From: an uncultured Lachnospiraceae bacterium
GTDB taxonomy: Bacteria; Bacillota; Clostridia; Lachnospirales; Lachnospiraceae
Direction of reading: 5' to 3'
Assembly (NCBI GenBank): GCA_910586355.1
Contig: CAJUHJ010000007.1
Span: 1 to 64,000 of the forward strand
DNA length: 64,000 bases
The position numbers and the translations under genes are program-made. Of the stretch, positions 8,798-17,235 are shown one piece after another. The notes under the pieces are model-generated. The model was not told the origin of the DNA. It saw only the letters and a list, made by a program, of their open reading frames with translations, and did not search any database. The first letter of the stretch is position 1. Each line of letters starts with the position of its first letter.

Positions 8798-9640
8798 TTA
8801 AACCGCCATAATCACACCGCCGTCATTGGCATACATGCTGCTGATTCCGGCAGTATCCACAACGACAATTTTCTTAAACTCTGCTAATTTTAATATTTCT
8901 TCTTTTATTTCATTTGCACGCTGCGGACAGTTGCAGTGTGAAATTCCAAGCGTACAGCTTTTACTGTCTTTTACGCCTTTTAACACTTCTTCGATCATTA
9001 ACTTTAATGCTTTTTTCATGCCGCGCGCCTGTCCCAGCTGGCAAATCTCTCCGTTCGGCGTAGAACCCATTACGGGCTTGATATTTAAAGTATTTGCCAC
9101 AAGCGCCTTTAAATTGCTGAGCCTTCCGTTTTTTCGAAGTGTTTCTAACGTCTCTAAAACAAAATATGTGTGTTGGCTGTCAATATAATGCTCTACCTTC
9201 TCTACAATATCTTCAAATGCCATTTTTGCCTCTTCACATTCCTGTATTTTCATCCCAATCAATGTCTCCCCGATTGAAGCAGACCTGGAATTGAAAATAT
9301 AAATCTTCTTAGAATTTTCACCATACTCCTCTTCGTATAGTTTTTTAGCAAGTTCTGCACTGTTATAAGAACCGCTCAATTCCTTAGATAATGTCACTAC
9401 ATATATATGTTCCTCTTCCCCTTTATACAGCTGCATATAACTCTCTGGAGAAGGACAAGAAGATTTCGGCCCAATGGGGCTTTCCTTTATTTTCTTTAAA
9501 AACTCCGACTGGTTAAACGTTTTATCATCTACAATCCGCTCCCCATTTACTTCCATTTCCAAAGCGACGTTGACATAATGTCCGTCATTTTTTAACTCTT
9601 CCGTTAATTCTCCACAACTGTCGATGATTATCTTATACAT
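8798..9640 (-). CDS. DegV family fatty-acid-binding protein
   Basis: DegV-fold proteins bind long-chain fatty acids, in some species handing them to the FakA kinase domain (compare the DAK2 protein at 58281-59972). Seen: the IIDSCGELTEEL N-terminus, GPKSSCPSPESYMQLY with the fatty-acid-contacting Ser/Thr region, VVTLSKELSGSYNSAELA, and LSNLKALVANTLNIKPVM. Length (280 aa) fits the family. A TAACAGCAG spacer and GGAGGTAA ribosome-binding site precede the ATG. Confidence 0.88.
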   Translation of the reverse strand: MYKIIIDSCGELTEELKNDGHYVNVALEMEVNGERIVDDKTFNQSEFLKKIKESPIGPKSSCPSPESYMQLYKGEEEHIYVVTLSKELSGSYNSAELAKKLYEEEYGENSKKIYIFNSRSASIGETLIGMKIQECEEAKMAFEDIVEKVEHYIDSQHTYFVLETLETLRKNGRLSNLKALVANTLNIKPVMGSTPNGEICQLGQARGMKKALKLMIEEVLKGVKDSKSCTLGISHCNCPQRANEIKEEILKLAEFKKIVVVDTAGISSMYANDGGVIMAV

Positions 9641-9908
9641 CTGCTGTTACCTCCAAAATGAATATCTATGTTTTATGTTAATACTTTCTACATCATGTAG
9701 TTTTGATTACTACGTGTATATTACCATAAATTTCTTATCATGTATAGAGTGAATTTTCAATTTATATTTTTTTCATATCTTGCCGTATTTATACTTTTCC
9801 ATCTGTATATGAAACGTATCTCCTCTTGTAAATTGTCAGTTTTTTATACGACTTATAACAAATAGATTATACATAAACATTACTTATAGATAATTTTCAT
9901 ATTTTTTA
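9641..9908. other. AT-rich gap upstream of the DegV gene; small palindrome
   Basis: No coding potential was found in this stretch on either strand. It holds a 13-bp palindrome CTACATCATGTAG at 9688-9700, about 50 bp upstream of the DegV start codon, in a position where an operator could lie. The rest is AT-rich with no terminator-like hairpin. Confidence 0.4.
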
Positions 9909-9937
9909 TTGACAAAACAACTTTTTTTCGATACAAT
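9909..9937 (+). promoter_or_regulatory. Strong SigA-type promoter driving an orphan transcript
   Basis: TTGACA at 9909-9914 and TACAAT at 9932-9937 with exactly 17 bp between them. The nearest recognised plus-strand gene (fprA) is over 600 bp away and has its own promoter. Confidence 0.7.
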
Positions 9938-9943
9938 AAATAC

Positions 9944-10235
9944 ATCAAATCAAACAAAGAAAAATCTAAGAATTGGAGGTACGGTCCATTGAAAACATAA
10001 GATGATCAGAATTCATTTTAAAAACAGAATTTGAAACAAGAGTTCAAGAAATAAATACAGAACAGAAACCATGAAGAATAAAAAAGAGAACAGGATGGGC
10101 TGGTTCACAAGTCATGGAAAACAGAAGATGAAGATTTATTTCATGGATTTTTGAAAATAAAGATGGAGGTAGATCCCATGGACAGCATAGTTTAGAAGCG
10201 GTATCTGATTAAAAATTAGATACCGCTTCTTTCGT
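9944..10235 (+). ncRNA. Candidate orphan small transcript (non-coding RNA or decayed gene)
   Basis: The unit runs from the promoter at 9909-9937 to a 13-bp perfect hairpin at 10194-10230. It has two good Shine-Dalgarno sites (GGAGGT near 9977 and near 10165), each followed only by a five-codon frame (MENIR-like from ATT, and MDSIV from ATG). A 27-codon frame from about 10071 lacks a ribosome-binding site. Two imperfect copies of a motif beginning GAAAACA(T/G)AAGATGA occur near 9990 and 10117. It could be a regulatory RNA or the remains of a lost gene. Confidence 0.4.
10194..10235. terminator. Perfect 13-bp hairpin, probable terminator of the orphan transcript
   Basis: AGAAGCGGTATCT (10194-10206) pairs perfectly with AGATACCGCTTCT (10218-10230). 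The following T-run is interrupted, so termination strength is uncertain. The right arm doubles as the last codons of the regulator pseudogene on the other strand. Confidence 0.5.
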
Positions 10236-10450
10236 ATTGTTTTATCATCCTTTTTAGAACCGTTTGAATTTCATCTCTTATTTCTTTTGGCTCCAACAAA
10301 ATAACCTGATCCTGTTTACATCCCGCTTCAAATAAGGCCTTTACACGAACTCCTCTGGGAAAAATTTTTTCATTCTCTAACTTCGGATACGAAACATTTC
10401 TTTTTCTGAATTAAAACCGATAAAATTCCAATTAACCTGTCAATTTTCAA
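10216..10450 (-). pseudogene. Remnant of a WYL/HTH_11-type transcriptional regulator with large internal deletion
   Basis: On the minus strand a ribosome-binding site (AGGAGG) and TTG start at 10450 open a frame reading MKIDRLIGILSVLIQKKK, the classic N-terminus of YafY/YobV-type WYL regulators. It runs into a stop after about 26 codons. A shifted frame then encodes about 50 residues ending at 10216 (FPRGVRVKALFEAGC, QVILLEPKEIRDEI), which resembles the extreme C-terminus of the same family. Such proteins are normally about 300 residues, so roughly 230 residues, including the WYL core, appear lost. Both ends belonging to one ancestral gene is inferred from family pattern. Confidence 0.6.
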
Positions 10451-10512
10451 AACTGTCCTCCTATTCCATTTCACATATAAATTTCTTTCCCATGATTTTA
10501 ACGCTTACCCAC

Positions 10513-10541
10513 TTTACAAGCCACTGCACATTCAGTATAAT
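10513..10541 (+). promoter_or_regulatory. Promoter of fprA
   Basis: TTTACA (10513-10518), a 17-bp spacer and TATAAT (10536-10541), about 45 bp before the fprA ATG, which has an AAGGAG ribosome-binding site. Confidence 0.75.
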
Positions 10542-10585
10542 AGAAACACCCAAAAAATAACAGAAAAACAAAGGAGTGTACAAAA

Positions 10586-11737
10586 ATGGAAATCACAAAC
10601 GATATCAAATATGCCGGCGTCAATGATCATGAAATTGATCTTTTTGAGGGACAGTATATTGTAGAAAACGGTATGGCATACAATTCCTATGTCATTTTAG
10701 ACGAAAAAATTGCCGTTTTTGACACAGTAGACGCAAATTTCAAAGAAGAATGGCTAAAAAACGTAGCGGACATCACTTCTGAAAAAGCGCCGGATTATTT
10801 AATTGTACAACATATGGAACCAGACCATTCTGCTAATATTGCAGTTTTTATGGAAACATACCCTTCCGCTAAAATTGTATCCAGTGCAAAAGCATTTACC
10901 ATGATGAAACAATTCTTTGGAACTGATTTTGCAGACAGGCAGATTATCGTCAAAGAAGGAGACACTCTCTCCCTTGGCAAGCACGAATTATCTTTTATCG
11001 CCGCCCCGATGGTACACTGGCCGGAAGTTATCGTCACATATGATTCTTATGATAAGGTCCTGTTTTCCGCTGATGGATTCGGCAAATTCGGCGCGCTGGA
11101 CGTTGAAGAAGACTGGGCATGCGAAGCACGCCGTTATTATATTGGAATTGTAGGAAAATTCGGCGTACAGGTACAAAACCTTTTGAAAAAAGCTGCCGGT
11201 CTTGACATTTCTACTATCTGTCCTTTACATGGTCCGATTTTAAAAGAAAACTTAGGTTATTACTTAGATTTATACAATACATGGTCTTCCTATTCCGTAG
11301 AAACCGAAGGCGTTATGATTGCCTATACTTCCGTTTATGGCAATACAAAAAAAGCGGTCGAGCTGCTTGCAGAAAAATTGGAATCATTCGGCTGTCCGAA
11401 AGTTGTTGTCAACGATTTGGCGCGCTGCGACATGGCAGAAGCCGTAGAAGATGCATTCCGTTACGGAAAACTTGTTTTAGCAACCACAACTTACAATGGA
11501 GACGTCTTCCCATTCATGCGTGAATTCATCCATGACCTGACCGAACGCAATTTCCAAAACCGCACCATTGGTCTTATGGAAAACGGTTCCTGGGCGCCAA
11601 CCGCTGTTAAAACAATGCAAAAAATGCTGGAAGGCTGCAAAAACCTTACCTTTACAGATACTTCCGTACAAATCATGTCTGCATTAAACGACAACAGCGC
11701 TGCACAGATTGAGTCGCTTGCAAAAGAATTAATTTAA
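10586..11737 (+). CDS. fprA: FprA-type flavodiiron protein (O2/NO reductase)
   Basis: A 383-residue, two-domain cytosolic protein. An N-terminal metallo-beta-lactamase-like domain carries the diiron ligands (H76, E78 and D80 in QHMEPDHSAN, then MVHWPE, SADGFGKFGA and CPLHGP). From about residue 250 there is a flavodoxin domain with the FMN loop AYTSVYGNTK. Flavodiiron proteins reduce O2 to water, or NO to N2O, and protect anaerobes during air exposure. No rubredoxin domain is fused, so an external donor is expected. The gene has its own promoter and ends convergent with the SDR gene, overlapping it by 4 bp. Confidence 0.93.
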   Translation: MEITNDIKYAGVNDHEIDLFEGQYIVENGMAYNSYVILDEKIAVFDTVDANFKEEWLKNVADITSEKAPDYLIVQHMEPDHSANIAVFMETYPSAKIVSSAKAFTMMKQFFGTDFADRQIIVKEGDTLSLGKHELSFIAAPMVHWPEVIVTYDSYDKVLFSADGFGKFGALDVEEDWACEARRYYIGIVGKFGVQVQNLLKKAAGLDISTICPLHGPILKENLGYYLDLYNTWSSYSVETEGVMIAYTSVYGNTKKAVELLAEKLESFGCPKVVVNDLARCDMAEAVEDAFRYGKLVLATTTYNGDVFPFMREFIHDLTERNFQNRTIGLMENGSWAPTAVKTMQKMLEGCKNLTFTDTSVQIMSALNDNSAAQIESLAKELI

Positions 11738-12453
11738 AACTCTCTTTTTTTTCTTTGAATGCGGTGGAGCTGTGGTTTTAATGTAATATCCGAAACCACA
11801 AGCCCCTCCCGCTGATTTAAAGCAAATTCTACCGCCTGTGCCACTTCTGATGGAAGCAGACGCGCCATAATTTCTTCACTTTCCTGAAAATCCGCGTTCC
11901 GATAGAGATTTGTTCGCGTCATATCCGGAAATACCGTCACCACTTTCACCCCGTATTTTCTTGCTTCCTCAAACAAACTATGCGAAAAACTCGAAAGCCC
12001 TGCTTTTGTCGCCCCATATGCACATCCATGCGGATTCGTCCCATTTGCCGTAACTGAAGCAATATTAATCATATATCCTGCATGTTTTTTTAATATCCGA
12101 AGAAGCTGCTGCGCAAGTATCATCGGAACTTCTAAATTAACCCTTACCATCTGCTGGATTTTTTGCGGATTTAATTCTTCATGCAGTCCATAATAAGCCG
12201 TTCCTGCATTATTCACCAATACATACACATCCTTTTGCGCTGTAATTCTTTTCACGGATTCGATTAATTTTTTCGTATCCAGCAAATCACAGACAATTGG
12301 GTGAAAGAATTCCTTTGGCAAATTCGCCTGCTCAAATTCTTTCGTATCAAAATTTCTGCCAAATCCAAATACCTCATATCCAAGCGTACAAAGCCTATTT
12401 GCAACGGCAAGTCCAATTCCAGAAGAAGCTCCTGTCAAAATTGCTGCCTTCAT
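11734..12453 (-). CDS. Short-chain dehydrogenase/reductase (SDR)
   Basis: A 239-residue classical SDR. The Rossmann motif TGASSGIG, the NNAGTAYYG block, the catalytic Ser region INIASVTANG and the YGATK (YxxxK) pair are present. It uses NAD(P)H on an unknown carbonyl or alcohol substrate. The start at 12453 (MKAAILTG) is chosen because longer frames run into the upstream lyase gene, which it overlaps by 4 bp (ATGA). This coupling to the spore photoproduct lyase and nucleosidase genes suggests one operon, but gives no substrate. Confidence 0.85.
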   Translation of the reverse strand: MKAAILTGASSGIGLAVANRLCTLGYEVFGFGRNFDTKEFEQANLPKEFFHPIVCDLLDTKKLIESVKRITAQKDVYVLVNNAGTAYYGLHEELNPQKIQQMVRVNLEVPMILAQQLLRILKKHAGYMINIASVTANGTNPHGCAYGATKAGLSSFSHSLFEEARKYGVKVVTVFPDMTRTNLYRNADFQESEEIMARLLPSEVAQAVEFALNQREGLVVSDITLKPQLHRIQRKKREF

Positions 12454-13481
12454 ATCCGATTCTCCTTTTCCCACAAAAAAATCTGGTCTTCTTTTATCTG
12501 TTCTTTTAGACGTGCCAAAAGAAATGTCTCCATCCGATTTGTCAATTCTTTGGGATATTGGCAAATTCCGCCAATATTCTCATATGGAAACTGCACAATA
12601 ACAGAATCTGGATTGTCTTTTCGCATATTTTTTAAATATTTCCGCGAAACGCGAAAAGTTCCAATACTTACATCTTTGATTTGCTTCATATCTATCTTTA
12701 AAAATACCTGATCTAACATTTGTTCATACTGCGCTTCCCAATCCGGACAATAAATCATTGGATCAAAACACAGACGGACCGCAAACCCGTTTCTCTGTGC
12801 CTGGGCCACACATTCCAAACGCCGTACAAGCGACGGCGTCCCATGCTCATAAGCATCAATTACCATCTGTGGAGACAATGTTACTGCTGTAATCATACCA
12901 AAAACAGGTCTAAACTGTCTGATATTTAAAAATCCCGCTGACTTTGTCCGAATTTCAATCTGCAGATTTGGATTTTGTTTTAGAAATGAAGCCCATTCTC
13001 CTGCATATCCCAAAACAGATTCAAATGCAAGCAAATCCGTATCATAAGATACGCAAAGATATACCGGATGTTCCTTTAACAACTCTTGCGTTTTATCAAA
13101 AAAATCTTCTAAATTCACAAATACAACCAGATTCCCAGAAGGATACATCCCCTTTAAATAACAATATTCACAGTCATACACACAATTCATCATACAGGAA
13201 GTATAATAAAAATATTCATTTCCAAAATTCTGGCAGACCGGCGCTCCTTTATAAATCAAATTTCCTGCTTTTGCCGCGAGAATTAAATTTTGAGAACGGT
13301 GCTGTAAGACATAATTTTGTTTTCTCCTGCTAAAGACATCTTTATAGTGTTCAATTTCTATAATATGTGCGTTCGGAAATTTCGACAAAATTCTCTGCGT
13401 CCTAACATGCGTACGAACCGATTTTTCGACATAAATGTGAGAAAAAAGCGAATTATAATAATCTTCTTTTAAGCTCTTCAA
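12450..13481 (-). CDS. splB: Spore photoproduct lyase family radical SAM protein
   Basis: Spore photoproduct lyase repairs the thymine dimer 5-thyminyl-5,6-dihydrothymine in UV-damaged spore DNA, using a 5'-deoxyadenosyl radical. Motifs: the [4Fe-4S] site CVYDCEYC (CxxxCxxC) in SCMMNCVYDCEYCYLKG, and YVEKSVRTHVRTQRILSKFP near the N-terminus. I start it at the TTG at 13481, which has GGAAAGG about 6 bp upstream; this gives 343 residues, the usual size. No ATG fits well. It overlaps the upstream nucleosidase gene by 29 bp and the SDR gene by 4 bp. The symbol follows the Bacillus name. Confidence 0.85.
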   Translation of the reverse strand: MKSLKEDYYNSLFSHIYVEKSVRTHVRTQRILSKFPNAHIIEIEHYKDVFSRRKQNYVLQHRSQNLILAAKAGNLIYKGAPVCQNFGNEYFYYTSCMMNCVYDCEYCYLKGMYPSGNLVVFVNLEDFFDKTQELLKEHPVYLCVSYDTDLLAFESVLGYAGEWASFLKQNPNLQIEIRTKSAGFLNIRQFRPVFGMITAVTLSPQMVIDAYEHGTPSLVRRLECVAQAQRNGFAVRLCFDPMIYCPDWEAQYEQMLDQVFLKIDMKQIKDVSIGTFRVSRKYLKNMRKDNPDSVIVQFPYENIGGICQYPKELTNRMETFLLARLKEQIKEDQIFLWEKENRI

Positions 13482-14280
13482 AACAAACCTTTCCTTCCCT
13501 TTTATCTTTACAGGGCAGACGATGCGTTTTATACAATTCTGAAACCACAGAGAAAACATCAATATCTGCTAACACACAATAACGCAGATAAAAAAACAGC
13601 GTATCCGCCATTGCCTTAGAACAATGCAAATCGCGGCAAAGTTTCCCAAACAGATTTCCATCCGGTTCCACCCTTTTTTGGGCTCTTCCTGCCTTTTGAA
13701 GCCTTTTGATATAATCTACAATACTTTCCATATTTAAACAAAATATCTGTTCCACCTCTTTTGGCGTCACATGACTTAAGTCTGTCCCAGAATCCGAAAC
13801 TGCCTTTAAAAAACTCATTTGATGTGTCCCAAAGAAATATATGCCAGCCTGATAAACAGCAGACGCTTCCATATCATAAAGTATGTTCCCTTCGTTCTTT
13901 TTTACTTTTTTTAAAGGTTTTGCAACCGTCATAATCTCCGTCTCTAAAAACGGATGACGGTACAAAACATCTGGATAAAACGTCTGATTGGTTGTCGTAT
14001 CAGAAATTTTATGACATAAAAAAATCTGGTTTTTCTCTCCTCTCCCGGCAGCACATCCAAGATTCACCAAAAAATCTTCTCCTTTTGCCCCATACGCTGT
14101 ACAAATACTGCTGACAGCGACAGAAGCCGCAAGCATCCCAGTCCCTGTCACTGTCAGCAGTATCTGCTCTTTTTCATTATAAAATACCTGAAAACGAGTC
14201 TGACTTGTATCCTTTTTTAAATGGAAAAAATCGATAAACGCATGCGCCTCGCAATACATTGCCGTAAATATATAAACCAT
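13453..14280 (-). CDS. Nucleoside phosphorylase/MTAN-like protein coupled to spore photoproduct lyase
   Basis: A 275-residue protein of the purine phosphorylase / 5'-methylthioadenosine nucleosidase fold. Visible: TGTGMLAASVAVSSI, LVNLGCAAG, the nucleoside-binding DMEASAVYQAG (Met-Glu pair) and KAVSDSGTD with the catalytic Asp region. The C-terminal ~70 residues are an extra helical segment. It overlaps the spore photoproduct lyase gene downstream. Radical SAM lyases can release 5'-deoxyadenosine, a known nucleosidase substrate, so clearing this by-product is a reasonable but unproven role. Confidence 0.75.
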   Translation of the reverse strand: MVYIFTAMYCEAHAFIDFFHLKKDTSQTRFQVFYNEKEQILLTVTGTGMLAASVAVSSICTAYGAKGEDFLVNLGCAAGRGEKNQIFLCHKISDTTTNQTFYPDVLYRHPFLETEIMTVAKPLKKVKKNEGNILYDMEASAVYQAGIYFFGTHQMSFLKAVSDSGTDLSHVTPKEVEQIFCLNMESIVDYIKRLQKAGRAQKRVEPDGNLFGKLCRDLHCSKAMADTLFFYLRYCVLADIDVFSVVSELYKTHRLPCKDKREGKVCFEELKRRLL

Positions 14281-14301
14281 ACTATAACCCTTTATTGAAA
14301 C

Positions 14302-16179
14302 CTATGATTCCACAATCTCCAACAATTTCCCCGCTACATCCGCCATATTTGCCGACACTTCTTTTGTGTTATGGGAAATTTGGACATTCTCCTCTACAAC
14401 GCCGGAAATCCTTGCTATCTGATTTACAGCATCTGACACAATCGCAACATTTTGCCTTACCAAACCAGTAATCTTCTCCACATCCTGATTTGCTTTCTCA
14501 ATATTATTGGCGGCAATCCCAAATGCCTCCACCGTCTGATTTGTAATTTCTTTTCCATCTTCTACGGCTTTGATAGAATTTGTAATCAATTCATTTGTTT
14601 CCTTTGCCGCCTGTGCGCTTCTTGCTGCAAGCTCGCCAACCTGCGTTGCCACAACAGCAAAACCTTTTCCCATTTCCCCTGCTCTTGCAGCTTCAATAGA
14701 AGCGTTCAAAGAAAGCATATTGGTCTGATGCGCAATGGAATTGATTTCGCCAATAATCGTCTCAATTGCCATAGACATTTCACTGATATTTTGCATGGAA
14801 TCCGTCAAAAGTCCCATCTGGGACTGCGTTTTTCGAATTTTTTCTTCCGTACGTTCCATTTTCTCCTTAATGTTTGCAGAAACGCTGACATTCTCATTCA
14901 GTTCCTGCTTCAGTCTGTCCATAATTTGTTTCAAGTCCTCTACGGCTCTTTCCTGTTCCCCCGTACCATTGTAAATATTATCTGCATTATCTAACGTTTC
15001 ACCAGAAACATGGTCTAAATCCATACAGGCATTTTTTACATTTTCAATCATCTGCCGGTTATGCTCCATGTCTTCTTTCTGCCGCTCCAACAATTTTTCA
15101 TTTTCCTTTATATTCCGGCAGATACTGTCTACCATCGTATTGATATTCTCAGAAAGCATGGAAAACTCAGGATTATCCGCTTGTTCTACCACAATATCAA
15201 AATTACCTTCTGCAATTTCTCTCGTAGAATTAGTAATTTTATAAATACCCTGTACAATTTTACTGTCAATCATTCTGTTAATCATCCATAACAGTATACC
15301 AAAAATAATCAGCATACTAAAAGAGACTAAAAGCGTCTGATTTCGGCGTTTCAAATAGTATTCGCCGGCCGGAAGGAAGGTTCCTATCACTTGATCTTCA
15401 TGTTCTTCCGCCACATAATAACCTTTTACTCCATTGATTACCGCCTTTCCTTTTCCCGTCCAATCTTTCGGAAATCCGGCGTCAGCAGCTTTTGTTCCAA
15501 TGAGTTCTGTATTTGGATGCGCCAAAATCTCTCCGCTTGCTGCATCAATGGCATATACATATCCGGTATCGCCAAAATCCATTTCACCTAACACAACGTC
15601 TATTTCCGTACCAGACAGCATATCCTGCAAAATCTCAGGACGGACGCCTACCTGTACCAGACCTTTATCGTCCTTTCTTGTAATGCCGCTGTACTGCACA
15701 ATCGTACCCTCTGCAACATTCATCTGCGGTTCTTGTACAATTTCAATAGACGGATCCTCTACAATTACCATAAATTCATTTGACTGTTCCCCGCTCTTCA
15801 TATCAAAGCCAATATAATCTTCGATACTGCTGCCAACAATAATCCCGTCTTTATCAATGACATGAAGCTGGTCTACAATGAGTCTGTCTGTTAATTCCTG
15901 CAATCTGACTGTATCCTGAACAATCGAAGGATCCAACGCTAACAAATCGGCAAACGCCCTTGTTTTTGCCAAAAGACTTTCTCCAAGATTATCACTGAGA
16001 TTTTGGATATTTTCTTCATTATTGAGCAGCTTTTGCCTGACATCTTCTAATTTTGCCTTGCTGGACGCCGTATTATTGTTTTGGTTTGTAAGCGTCTGTA
16101 AAGCAAAAATTGCAGAAATCGTCAATACAAACGCCAGCAGCATATAGACACAGAGGCGTGTGGTTAAAATTTTTTTCAT
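14302..16179 (-). CDS. Methyl-accepting chemotaxis protein
   Basis: A 625-residue transmembrane receptor. TM1 is at about residues 7-30 and TM2 at about 280-300, with an extracytoplasmic Cache-type sensor between them (GDTGYVYAIDAASGEILAHPN). A HAMP linker and a long coiled-coil signalling domain follow, with the conserved hairpin tip EINSIAHQTNMLSLNASIEA and GKGFAVVATQVGELA. It would signal through CheA/CheW, which are not in the window. The start at 16179 has an AAGGAGAG site upstream. No C-terminal NWETF pentapeptide is seen. Ligand unknown. Confidence 0.93.
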   Translation of the reverse strand: MKKILTTRLCVYMLLAFVLTISAIFALQTLTNQNNNTASSKAKLEDVRQKLLNNEENIQNLSDNLGESLLAKTRAFADLLALDPSIVQDTVRLQELTDRLIVDQLHVIDKDGIIVGSSIEDYIGFDMKSGEQSNEFMVIVEDPSIEIVQEPQMNVAEGTIVQYSGITRKDDKGLVQVGVRPEILQDMLSGTEIDVVLGEMDFGDTGYVYAIDAASGEILAHPNTELIGTKAADAGFPKDWTGKGKAVINGVKGYYVAEEHEDQVIGTFLPAGEYYLKRRNQTLLVSFSMLIIFGILLWMINRMIDSKIVQGIYKITNSTREIAEGNFDIVVEQADNPEFSMLSENINTMVDSICRNIKENEKLLERQKEDMEHNRQMIENVKNACMDLDHVSGETLDNADNIYNGTGEQERAVEDLKQIMDRLKQELNENVSVSANIKEKMERTEEKIRKTQSQMGLLTDSMQNISEMSMAIETIIGEINSIAHQTNMLSLNASIEAARAGEMGKGFAVVATQVGELAARSAQAAKETNELITNSIKAVEDGKEITNQTVEAFGIAANNIEKANQDVEKITGLVRQNVAIVSDAVNQIARISGVVEENVQISHNTKEVSANMADVAGKLLEIVES

Positions 16180-16334
16180 TATGTAACTCTCCTTTTTTGT
16201 ATTTAAAATATATAATATCCTTGCATTTTCCTTCAAAAAACATTATAATAAAGCAGTCTTTTATTCTATACCCTGCTGGGTAATATCTAGCAATTTCATG
16301 CATATAATCCCCGTTGACGATAAGGAGTCCTTAC

Positions 16335-17231
16335 ATGAACTACGAAACATTTAAAACATCCACAGCAGCTTCCATTCAAAAATATTTTGGAAACCATACG
16401 GTTGTATCTTTGCAGCCCATCATAAAAAACAACAATATCCATCTGGACGGACTGACAATTCAAGACGCCTCCATCAATATTTCCCCAACGATTTATCTCA
16501 ATGATTATTACGAAGATTACCTTGCCGGGAAAACATTTGACCGCATTTTAGAAGAAATCATTGAACTTTATCAGAAAAACCTTCCAACAGAAAATATCGA
16601 TTTTTCTTTTTTTACCGACTATGAAAAAGTAAAATACCACATAATCTACAAGCTGGTAAACTACAAACAAAATCAATTTCTATTAAAAGATGTTCCCCAC
16701 TTTTGCTTTCTGGATTTGGCCGTCGTCTTCTGCTGTTTTATGCCGGATACCCCAAGCGGCGCCGCCTCTATTTTAATCCATCTACACCACCTGAAACTCT
16801 GGGATATAAAAGCGGAGGATTTGTATGAACTTGCAGTAAAAAACACACCTATCCTGCTGCCCTACACAATAGACAGTATGGAAAACACATTAAAATCTTT
16901 GTGCCCAAATCTGTGGGAAGAAGCATGTAATTCCGATGCAAAAGAAACGGCCCAGATGTATGTCCTTTCTAATTCCGAGAAACTTTATGGAGCGTCCGCC
17001 ATACTCTATCCAGATGTTTTATCTTATTTTTCCGGAAAGCTAAACAGCGATTTGTATATCCTGCCAAGCAGTATCCATGAAGTCCTTCTGCTTCCAATAC
17101 AACCGGATACTCATACATCCGATTTAAACTGCATTATACAGGACGTCAATCAATCTCATGTCTTAAAAGAAGAAATTTTGTCCAATCATGTTTATATATT
17201 CAAGCAAAATCTTGGATTTATAACACAATAA
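16335..17231 (+). CDS. DUF5688 family protein
   Basis: A 298-residue cytosolic protein matching the pattern of DUF5688, a family of unknown function common in Lachnospiraceae. Recognisable features: a LDGLTI ... NISPTIYLNDYYEDYLAG region near the N-terminus, the central VPHFCFLDLAVVFCCFM block, and a C-terminal DLYILPSSIHEVLLLP strand pair. The start at 16335 follows AAGGAG at ideal distance. It is transcribed divergently from the chemoreceptor gene. No enzyme motif is apparent. Confidence 0.75.
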   Translation: MNYETFKTSTAASIQKYFGNHTVVSLQPIIKNNNIHLDGLTIQDASINISPTIYLNDYYEDYLAGKTFDRILEEIIELYQKNLPTENIDFSFFTDYEKVKYHIIYKLVNYKQNQFLLKDVPHFCFLDLAVVFCCFMPDTPSGAASILIHLHHLKLWDIKAEDLYELAVKNTPILLPYTIDSMENTLKSLCPNLWEEACNSDAKETAQMYVLSNSEKLYGASAILYPDVLSYFSGKLNSDLYILPSSIHEVLLLPIQPDTHTSDLNCIIQDVNQSHVLKEEILSNHVYIFKQNLGFITQ

Positions 17232-17235
17232 CAAA

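Noticed and set aside
9988..10212. A frame interrupted only by three TGA codons, suggesting selenocysteine
   Set aside because: No SECIS-like structure, no recognisable redox protein, and the number of stops is near chance for a frame of this length.
12301..12711. 136-residue plus-strand frame opposite the SDR and lyase genes
   Set aside because: Shadow of two well-supported minus-strand genes with their catalytic motifs intact.
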